10,831 nucleotides of DNA, from positions 11,862-22,692 of the forward strand of contig NHBT01000015.1 in the NCBI GenBank assembly GCA_002167805.1, in the 5' to 3' direction. The DNA comes from Owenweeksia sp. TMED14. Lineage in GTDB: Bacteria > Bacteroidota > Bacteroidia > Flavobacteriales > Schleiferiaceae. Positions 1-5,927 of the stretch are shown here, in pieces (position 1 is the first letter of the stretch; each line of letters starts with the position of its first letter). The notes beneath the pieces were generated by a model. It worked only from the letters and a program-made list of their open reading frames with translations. It was not told the origin of the DNA and searched no databases. Position numbers and translations under genes: made by a program.

Positions 1-356
1 GCCATTTTCGGATTAATTTCAATTACAAAATCAATTTTTTTTGTATCCAGATCAACATGAAACGGTGCCTTTATTAGAACACTTGTGCCGATGAAAACAG
101 GAGAAAAGTTTGATTCCCATAACTCATTCCAATTTTGATGTTGAATTTCTTTTGTTTTCACGGTTAATGAACCGGCCCTTGAAGCAATTGGAAAAGCAAT
201 AGAACCAATACTATCAAATATATCTTTAGTCATATATGCATGAACATTGTCACCTATTACCTCGATGGATTCAACAGGAATTTGACTCAAGTCCGCAATC
301 ACAAGATCAGAAATATTCGGATTTTGCGATGAAACGGTAATTTGAATATAATTCAT
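1..356 (-). CDS. prmA: Ribosomal protein L11 methyltransferase PrmA, N-terminal part (cut by the window's left edge)
   Basis: PrmA is a cytoplasmic SAM-dependent enzyme that methylates ribosomal protein L11. Only the first 118 codons are visible, read from an ATG at 356-354. They show a beta-rich N-terminal substrate-recognition region, then NWNELWESNFSPV at residues 75-87 and EINPKM at 113-118. The family motif N-W-x-x-x-W-E-x-x-F-x-P and the start of the I-x-P-x-M-A-F-G-T-G-x-H segment that opens the methyltransferase domain are both recognisable. The SAM-binding domain itself is outside the window. The start codon overlaps the tpiA stop codon by one base (TGATG), which suggests translational coupling at the end of the tpiA operon. 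Identity is quite secure; completeness cannot be judged. Confidence 0.9.
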   Translation of the reverse strand, partial: MNYIQITVSSQNPNISDLVIADLSQIPVESIEVIGDNVHAYMTKDIFDSIGSIAFPIASRAGSLTVKTKEIQHQNWNELWESNFSPVFIGTSVLIKAPFHVDLDTKKIDFVIEINPKM

Positions 357-1126
357 CAAGAATTATTTAATTTTTTTACTAAGCTTGTAAAATCATCAGC
401 ATTCAAAGAAGCACCACCTATTAAACCTCCATTTACATCCGGTTGAGCAAAAATTTCATCAGCGTTGGATGGCTTGCATGAACCACCGTAAATAATGGGT
501 AAGTCCGAGTTTCCAAATTTTTCACTTAACATTTTTCGAAGAAAGCAATGCATCTCTTGAGCCTGTTCAGGCGTAGCCACCTCACCAGTTCCGATTGCCC
601 AGATAGGTTCATAAGCGACAACAATATCATTCAGTTCTTCAGATGAAAGACCTGATAAAGCAATATTTAATTGAGACCATGTATTATCCAAAAAAGTACC
701 AGCTTTTCTTTGTTTTAGATTTTCCCCAACACAAACGATTGGAATTAAATGATTTTTTAATGCTGCTTTAACTTTTAAAGCCACCAATTCATCTGTCTCA
801 TTATAGTATTCACGTCTTTCAGAATGACCAAGAATCACAGCATCAACCTCGGAATGCAAAAGCATTTTTGCAGAAATTTCACCTGTAAAGGCCCCAGAAT
901 CTTCATAATGACAATTTTGAGCTGCAATTGCGATTTCTGAATTCTCCCATAATTTTTCTACCATGGGTATTAAATGAATTGTAGGAGGAGCAATAACCAC
1001 CTTTACCTCTCCAACAGTATCTTTCGTTAGAGAATTGCTCAACCCCTCCAGAAGGGCAATTCCCTCCTCTGGCGTGGTATTCATTTTCCAATTTCCAGCC
1101 AATATTTTCATTCCGTCTTTTTTCAT
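356..1126 (-). CDS. tpiA: Triosephosphate isomerase
   Basis: TpiA interconverts dihydroxyacetone phosphate and glyceraldehyde 3-phosphate in glycolysis and gluconeogenesis, in the cytoplasm. The full TIM barrel is present at about 256 residues, normal for the family. Visible motifs are NWKMN at 12-16 with catalytic K14, GHSERR at 100-105 with electrophile H101, the AYEPIWAIGTG signature at 171-181 with catalytic base E173, and the phosphate-gripping stretches YGGS (213-216) and NGGLIGGASL (232-241). Two starts are possible: ATG at 1126, or ATG at 1111 (residue 6), which gives the short leader more usual in the family. Neither has a good Shine-Dalgarno sequence. The stop overlaps the prmA start by one base. 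Upstream is a 51-nt gap holding an 8-bp inverted repeat, the largest gap in this gene run, so tpiA may have some expression of its own. Confidence 0.97.
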   Translation of the reverse strand: MKKDGMKILAGNWKMNTTPEEGIALLEGLSNSLTKDTVGEVKVVIAPPTIHLIPMVEKLWENSEIAIAAQNCHYEDSGAFTGEISAKMLLHSEVDAVILGHSERREYYNETDELVALKVKAALKNHLIPIVCVGENLKQRKAGTFLDNTWSQLNIALSGLSSEELNDIVVAYEPIWAIGTGEVATPEQAQEMHCFLRKMLSEKFGNSDLPIIYGGSCKPSNADEIFAQPDVNGGLIGGASLNADDFTSLVKKLNNS

Positions 1127-1150
1127 TTTAATTACTTTATTTCTATTGTT

Positions 1151-1171
1151 AAATATTCCTTTTGAATATTT
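1151..1171. promoter_or_regulatory. Perfect inverted repeat between the permease gene and tpiA
   Basis: The arms AAATATTC (1151-1158) and GAATATTT (1164-1171) are perfect complements around a 5-base loop CTTTT. The element sits within the 51-nt gap after the permease stop (1178-1180) and 25 nt before the tpiA ATG. On the transcribed (minus) strand no run of T follows the hairpin, so it is unlikely to be an intrinsic terminator. It could be an operator, an RNA-processing or stability hairpin, or chance in AT-rich sequence. Confidence 0.35.
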
Positions 1172-1177
1172 TCACCA

Positions 1178-2182
1178 TTAATTATTCGATAAACGGGGGT
1201 CAATCCATTTATAAGATAGTTCCACAAACCACTGGATGATAACAAATACGAGAGATAGCGATAAAACGCAACCCATTACTACAGGAAAATCTCGAGACTC
1301 CAAGGCATCAACCATCATTTTCCCTGTACCGTTCCAACCAAAAACAGATTCCACAAAAACAGCTCCGGAAAAAAGTCCAGCTAACCATCCAGAAGTCGCT
1401 GTGATTAAAGGGTTCAAAGAATTCTTTAAAACGTGTTTACGAAGTACCTGGCTTTCATCTAATCCTTTTGAATATGCCGTTCGAATATAATCTCTTGACA
1501 AAACCTCTAGAGCTGAAGATCTCATCATTTGAGCAATAACACCAAGGGGTCTAATTCCTAGTGTAAATGTCGGTAAGATAATGTGATGCCAGTTATATTT
1601 TTCAAACTCCCCAAAGTCATCTAATTCCACCAAATTACCGGTCATTGGCAATCCTGTTAGAGGGCCTAACAAATAACCAAAAACCCAGCCTATTAGTACC
1701 GCGCTAAAAAAACTCGGTAATGCCATACCAGTTGAAGATAACAAGACAACAAAACGATCAATCCATGTTCCGGATTTTAAAGCTGCGTAAAGACCTACAG
1801 GTAATCCTATTAAAACTGCGAATCCCATTGAAAAAAATGCTAAAAGAGCGGTATTGGGTAAGGTATTGGCTAACATTGAAGTAACGGCAAGGCCTTTGTT
1901 TTGGTATGATGTCTTGAGATCAGGCCAACGAAGTCCCCAAGACAAATCTTCTCTGAATCCCAAGGGTGACAACCCTTTTAAATAATTCCAATACTGCGTA
2001 AATAAAGGCTTATCTAATCCGTATTCAATACGGATCGCCTCTAAAGCAATTGGATCGTCTACCTGACCCAACATCATTCTGGCAGGATCTCCCGAGACTG
2101 CATGGAATAGAAAAAAAACTAATGAAGCTACTCCGAGGAAAACAATTAATGGTTGTATGATTTTTGCCCCCTCAATTTTCAT
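1178..2182 (-). CDS. DppB/OppB-type ABC transporter permease
   Basis: This is an inner-membrane permease subunit of the peptide/nickel family (binding-protein-dependent transport system inner membrane component). Its 334 residues contain about six membrane segments, near 10-28, 110-135, 145-172, 200-221, 263-283 and 302-325. The N-terminal helix is followed by a typical periplasmic stretch beginning GDPARMMLG (31-39) and containing YGLDKPLFTQYW (54-65), as in DppB. The cytoplasmic coupling (EAA-like) region is around DYIRTAYSKGLDES (231-244) and KNSLNPLI (253-260). The protein ends normally with YKWIDPRL. Substrate is unknown. A working importer or exporter needs a DppC-type partner, one or two ATPases and often a binding protein, and none is in this window. 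It sits 20 nt after the DoxX/MauE gene and 51 nt before tpiA, so it is probably co-transcribed with them. Confidence 0.9.
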   Translation of the reverse strand: MKIEGAKIIQPLIVFLGVASLVFFLFHAVSGDPARMMLGQVDDPIALEAIRIEYGLDKPLFTQYWNYLKGLSPLGFREDLSWGLRWPDLKTSYQNKGLAVTSMLANTLPNTALLAFFSMGFAVLIGLPVGLYAALKSGTWIDRFVVLLSSTGMALPSFFSAVLIGWVFGYLLGPLTGLPMTGNLVELDDFGEFEKYNWHHIILPTFTLGIRPLGVIAQMMRSSALEVLSRDYIRTAYSKGLDESQVLRKHVLKNSLNPLITATSGWLAGLFSGAVFVESVFGWNGTGKMMVDALESRDFPVVMGCVLSLSLVFVIIQWFVELSYKWIDPRLSNN

Positions 2183-2202
2183 TTTAGATTCGCTTTATCA
2201 TT

Positions 2203-3327
2203 TCAATCAAGGTTAAAAAATGCATCATTGAAATGTTGATGCTTTGATATTATCCCATTTTCAAGAATTGTAATTCCTGGATTCGAACGATTAATAGTTT
2301 TTAACGCAGTTCCATCCATCGTCGCCCATGGAAATAAACAAGACGTTTCATCTACCAACTTTGATATGTTTTCATCTGATGAAGCTGTCATCCCAACTAC
2401 TTTAAAACCAGTATTTTGAGCGTATTCACTTAATTCTTTGGTAAGCCTTACTAATTCAGAATAATTTGACTTTTCAAAATCATAAGCAACCAGCCAAATA
2501 ACATTACCTGAAATATAATCCTGTGTGAGATCCATCCCGTTTATATTAATTGTAAAGTCATGTATCGGCGGTTCATACCCGTCTTTAATTTTTTTCGAAA
2601 AAGTCCCATCTGGATCTATGGTATATGGTTTTTCCCATAACTTCTGATTTATGTATTCTGTTCCTGAAATTTCGAAAGATTCTCCGTCGCTACCAAGCAT
2701 TGTATAGAATGTTTCATAGACAGGTGGATCTAGACCCAAATCTTCCGCTGATTTTAAGGCGTCTGAGACATTTGTGCCAGGTTTAAAGGCGCGAAAATCC
2801 CAAACTGGTAAATGCTGTAATACATGGTATGAAAAGCCAACACTTACAAAGATACCTATACTTAACACCAATCGATTCAGACGCGCAGAAAGGAATGGCT
2901 GGATATGATTCCTACCAAAAACTAATATTGCAATTAGAACACTGAGGATAACGTCTTTTCCAAAGCTTTCCCAAGGCTCAAGAGGTATTGCATCTCCAAA
3001 ACAGCCACAGTCAGTTACTTTCTCATAGTATGCACTGTAAAAAGTTAAAAAGGTGAAAAAACCCATCATCCCTGCAAGACTAATTAATGTGATTCTTTTC
3101 CAAATACCCAGAATCAAAGTAACCCCTAATGTCACCTCATAAATCACGATAAAGACTGCAAAACCCAACGCAAAGGGCTGTAAAAAAGGTAAGTTTAATA
3201 CATCTTCTCCAAAGTACTCCTCTAACTTAAAACTAAAGCCAACAGGATCATTCATCTTGATGACTCCGCTAAAGACAAATAATAGCCCCACTAGGAATCG
3301 TGAGATATTAACGATAATAAACTTCAT
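2203..3327 (-). CDS. DoxX/MauE-like membrane protein with C-terminal redoxin-like domain (BT_3928-type)
   Basis: The protein has 374 residues. The N-terminal half resembles the DoxX/MauE membrane family: helices lie near 5-22, 48-73, 78-98, 124-137 and 153-172, with the early motif FSGVIKMNDPVGF (19-31). A Cys-Gly-Cys-Phe-Gly motif (C107, C109) sits just after the third helix, as is common in MauE-type proteins. After the last helix comes a probably extracytoplasmic part. Its final 100 residues or so (VIWLVAYDF at 276-284, then FKVVGMTAS at 308-316, and GITILENG at 351-358) look like a thioredoxin/AhpC-type fold. No CxxC active site is present; C330 is the only cysteine there. A redox or membrane-assembly role is inferred; the function is not established. 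The gene starts 2 nt after the DUF1599 stop, so they are clearly one operon. I recall this family as a frequent neighbour of tpiA in Bacteroidota. Confidence 0.82.
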   Translation of the reverse strand: MKFIIVNISRFLVGLLFVFSGVIKMNDPVGFSFKLEEYFGEDVLNLPFLQPFALGFAVFIVIYEVTLGVTLILGIWKRITLISLAGMMGFFTFLTFYSAYYEKVTDCGCFGDAIPLEPWESFGKDVILSVLIAILVFGRNHIQPFLSARLNRLVLSIGIFVSVGFSYHVLQHLPVWDFRAFKPGTNVSDALKSAEDLGLDPPVYETFYTMLGSDGESFEISGTEYINQKLWEKPYTIDPDGTFSKKIKDGYEPPIHDFTININGMDLTQDYISGNVIWLVAYDFEKSNYSELVRLTKELSEYAQNTGFKVVGMTASSDENISKLVDETSCLFPWATMDGTALKTINRSNPGITILENGIISKHQHFNDAFFNLD

Positions 3328-3329
3328 AT

Positions 3330-3872
3330 TTAATCTTTTTTCGAAAGGTGAATCAAAGCAAAAACTGCATAATTAACCATATCCATGTAATTAGCATCAA
3401 TACCTTCACTAACCAAAGTTTCCCCATTATTGTTTTCAATCTGCTTGACTCTTAAAACCTTTTGAAGTATCAAATCAGTTAAGGACGCTATTCGCATGTC
3501 CCGCCACGCCTCGCCGTAATCATGGTTTTTATTTTCCATCAAAGAAAAGATTTCTGATGAATGCCTATTATAGAGGGTCAAAGCCTCTTCAGTATCAATA
3601 TCTGGCTCGTTAACGACACCTTTTTCAATTTGAATTAGTGCCATTATAGAGTAATTTATGATTCCGATAAATTCCCCTTCCATTGGGTCCTCAATCTTCT
3701 GGACTCCAGAGAGTTGTATTGACCTCAAGCGATTCGCTTTTATAAAAATTTGATCAGTTAAAGATGTCAAACGCAAAATTCTCCATGCAGTACCATAATC
3801 CTGGCCTTTTTTTTGAAACAAATTGCGGCACAATTCCATTACTGCGGAATACTCTTTTCTGGTGTTTTTCAT
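3330..3872 (-). CDS. Tandem-repeat DUF1599 protein (nucleotide modification associated domain 1)
   Basis: The protein has 180 residues, reading from ATG at 3872-3870. A longer reading from a TTG at 3977 would run deep into folP and is unlikely. The sequence shows a clear internal duplication. Residues 22-53 and 115-146 align without gaps, with about 16 of 32 positions identical, sharing K-x-x-D-Y-G-x-A-W-R-x-x-R-x-x-S-L-T-D. Each copy is followed by a helix with Asn-Tyr (N73-Y74, N167-Y168) and A-L-I. I recognise this as the DUF1599 domain, which Pfam relates to nucleotide modification; the enzymatic activity is not known to me. It looks all-alpha and cytoplasmic. The mRNA has AAAGG five bases before the ATG, a possible ribosome-binding site. 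It heads the DoxX-permease-tpiA-prmA run, and its ATG overlaps that of divergent folP. Confidence 0.85.
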   Translation of the reverse strand: MKNTRKEYSAVMELCRNLFQKKGQDYGTAWRILRLTSLTDQIFIKANRLRSIQLSGVQKIEDPMEGEFIGIINYSIMALIQIEKGVVNEPDIDTEEALTLYNRHSSEIFSLMENKNHDYGEAWRDMRIASLTDLILQKVLRVKQIENNNGETLVSEGIDANYMDMVNYAVFALIHLSKKD

Positions 3873-4746
3873 GACTACCTTTAGGGTTGTGAAAGATAAT
3901 GCATTCCGTCCATTTTTTTTAAATATTTCAGGCCAACTTTGGCATGCCAAGAAACCTGTTATTGTTGGAGTTATCAATTTAACTCCAGATTCTTTTTATA
4001 CGGGAAGTATTTCAAATGATAAAGAGATCTTGAATCGAGCAGAAAGTCTCATCCGCGATGGATCAGACTGGTTAGACATCGGAGGCTGTAGTACCAAACC
4101 CGGCTCCAAAATACCGGATATTAACGAAGAGTGGAATAGACTTGAATCAGGCCTAACTCGAGTCGCAAAAGAGTTTCCAGAAATTCCCATTTCCATAGAT
4201 ACTTTCAGATCAAAGATTGCGGAAATGGCTATTGAATCAGGAGCTTCAATAATTAATGATATCTCCGGAGGAACAATAGACCCAAAAATTCTAGATATAG
4301 TCTCAAAATATAAGACTCCATATGTTCTTACTCACTTCCCAAAAGGAAAGACACCAGAGAATATGCAAGATAAAGCCCTTGGGTTAGAAGATGTTTTTCC
4401 TGAAGTTTTTAAAGACCTAAGCTATGCACTGGAAAGACTTCGAGATAAAGGGATTTTTGATGTCCTGATTGATCCCGGCTTTGGTTTTGGTAAAGAATTA
4501 GAATCTAACTATCGTTTGCTTTCAAATCTTAATGGATTTAGAGAATTAGGTCATCCTATTTATGTCGGTGTTTCAAGAAAAAGTATGCTTTGGAAACTAC
4601 TAGGAAGCAAACCTGAGGAGACACTTTCAGCAACAAGTGCAATTCATCTCTATGCCTTACAAAAAGGTGCGCAAATCCTTCGCGTTCATGATCCCAAAGA
4701 AGCAAAACAGGTTCGTTTGATATCAGAAACCCTGAATCAAAGATAA
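3871..4746 (+). CDS. folP: Dihydropteroate synthase
   Basis: FolP joins dihydropterin pyrophosphate to p-aminobenzoate to make dihydropteroate, and is the target of sulfonamides. Read from ATG 3871 it has 291 residues. The alternative TTG at 3823 would add 16 unconserved residues overlapping the DUF1599 gene further. A GTG at 3889 is also possible. Motifs of the TIM-barrel family are present in order: INLTPDSF (35-42, N36), DIGGCSTKPG (69-78), SIDTF (108-112, D110), IINDISGG (127-134), DPGFGFGK (201-208), GVSRKSM (233-239, K237) and RVHDP (271-275, R271, H273). Two changes from the common consensus stand out: the E of GGEST is Cys73, and the R of STRPG is Lys76. The usual MHMxGxP segment reads THFPKGKTPENMQ. 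All principal ligand residues I can place are retained, so it is probably active. It is not followed by another folate gene. Confidence 0.96.
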   Translation: MTTFRVVKDNAFRPFFLNISGQLWHAKKPVIVGVINLTPDSFYTGSISNDKEILNRAESLIRDGSDWLDIGGCSTKPGSKIPDINEEWNRLESGLTRVAKEFPEIPISIDTFRSKIAEMAIESGASIINDISGGTIDPKILDIVSKYKTPYVLTHFPKGKTPENMQDKALGLEDVFPEVFKDLSYALERLRDKGIFDVLIDPGFGFGKELESNYRLLSNLNGFRELGHPIYVGVSRKSMLWKLLGSKPEETLSATSAIHLYALQKGAQILRVHDPKEAKQVRLISETLNQR

Positions 4747-4751
4747 TTTCA

Positions 4752-5927
4752 TCATTCGTATTTTTCTAAGAATGAATTTGGGTAGTAAAATTTTATAATC
4801 TGATCTGCAAAATATCCGCTTTGAGCCATCTTTAAAGCTCCCTCCTGTGACATTCCTATACCATGACCATAACCTCTACCCTTAAGAGTTACGTATGTAT
4901 CATCGCTATCGACAACACTAAACCATGTTGAACGTAATGAAAACCTCTCCCTAAATATTCGAAGCCTCTTTTTCACTCCTCCAAAAACCACTGACTCCAA
5001 TCTTTCAGGCTGCTGGAATGAAAGTATGAATTTAGAAAATTCAGGATCCAAAGAATCTTTATCAAAAATCCTGAAACCAAAAGCTAACCATTGTTTTTTA
5101 TCGATTCTTTTTTCCCAAAAAGTTTGTGGAGCATTTAAACTAAAAGAATCCTCTACTGCCACTAATGAAGACCGACTATTGAAATACCACCCGCAAGGTA
5201 TTGTTTGACCACCTGAATTTGCATGAAATAAGGCTTCAATCGGCTTTTTATTGGCATCAGCAACATATTTTTTCGATGTTTTTTTAACAGCAGACTTGAG
5301 CTTAAGCAATCTATTTGAATTCATAGGCCACCCATGAAATGCTTGAGATCTAACATCATCCGTGAGCCCAAAAGGAAAACCTTCTTTTGAAAATTTTCTG
5401 TAATTTCTCATGGCCCATGTTCGTGAGAGTATGGCCTGAGCTTTCCAGAGTTCTATGTGATCTAATCTCCCTAGCTCCGCATCAATAACGCCAATTAAAT
5501 ATGAATCCATAGACAACAATGCAACAGGCAATAAATCACTCTCATACCTTAATAGCCGTAAAGAGCCAAATATATTTCTTGAGACTCCACCGATAGTTTG
5601 AACTCGAATAACACCTTGCGAAGAAACTATAATTGAATCGATACCAAAATTTAAAGAACGGTCAATTTCTTCAGAATTAATGATTATCCTGGATTGATTA
5701 GCTAACTTATTTTTTTCTACGATAACATTAAATTTATCCAGATTTATCTTTTCTACTTTTCCCGATTTATAGACTTCTAACTCCAAGCCAACTCCTTGAA
5801 TTTTTATCTCCTGTATCGTTCGATCTGAAAATAAATGTACTCTGATATTTGGTGGAATAGTGACCGAAGAGTAAGATGAAATACTAGCACAAAAGAGAAA
5901 ACAAAATAAAAATATCAGTCTAGGCAT
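4752..5927 (-). CDS. Secreted SpoIID/LytB-domain protein
   Basis: The protein has 391 residues from ATG 5927; a TTG start at 5948 would add 7. The N-terminus (a basic residue, then a hydrophobic run to about residue 20) is a Sec signal peptide, so the protein is exported. The N-terminal third is beta-rich. The SpoIID/LytB domain follows: YLIGVIDAELG (143-153) with E151, which aligns with the essential glutamate of SpoIID, then QAILSRTWAM (164-173), FHANSGGQT (234-242) and the C-terminal signature GRGYGHGIGMSQEGA (350-364). In Bacillus, SpoIID is a peptidoglycan lytic transglycosylase acting on stripped glycan, and LytB enhances an amidase. A cell-wall role in the periplasm is inferred here. 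The start overlaps lpxB by 8 nt, so it is the last gene of the surE-lpxB run. Its stop lies 5 nt from the convergent folP stop. Confidence 0.9.
   Translation of the reverse strand: MPRLIFLFCFLFCASISSYSSVTIPPNIRVHLFSDRTIQEIKIQGVGLELEVYKSGKVEKINLDKFNVIVEKNKLANQSRIIINSEEIDRSLNFGIDSIIVSSQGVIRVQTIGGVSRNIFGSLRLLRYESDLLPVALLSMDSYLIGVIDAELGRLDHIELWKAQAILSRTWAMRNYRKFSKEGFPFGLTDDVRSQAFHGWPMNSNRLLKLKSAVKKTSKKYVADANKKPIEALFHANSGGQTIPCGWYFNSRSSLVAVEDSFSLNAPQTFWEKRIDKKQWLAFGFRIFDKDSLDPEFSKFILSFQQPERLESVVFGGVKKRLRIFRERFSLRSTWFSVVDSDDTYVTLKGRGYGHGIGMSQEGALKMAQSGYFADQIIKFYYPNSFLEKYE

Noticed and set aside
3823..3870. Longer folP start (TTG at 3823)
   Set aside because: The extra 16 residues have no family counterpart and would deepen overlap with the opposite gene; ATG 3871 already gives a leader longer than that of E. 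coli FolP.
3873..3977. In-frame extension of the DUF1599 gene upstream to a TTG at 3977
   Set aside because: It would add 35 unconserved residues read antisense through folP. The ATG at 3872 begins just before the first DUF1599 unit and is preceded by AAAGG.
4752..4775. Possible bidirectional terminator at the folP/SpoIID junction (TCATTC ... GAATGA)
   Set aside because: The stem is only 6 bp plus a broken extension, it is AT-rich, and neither strand has a clear T run after it.
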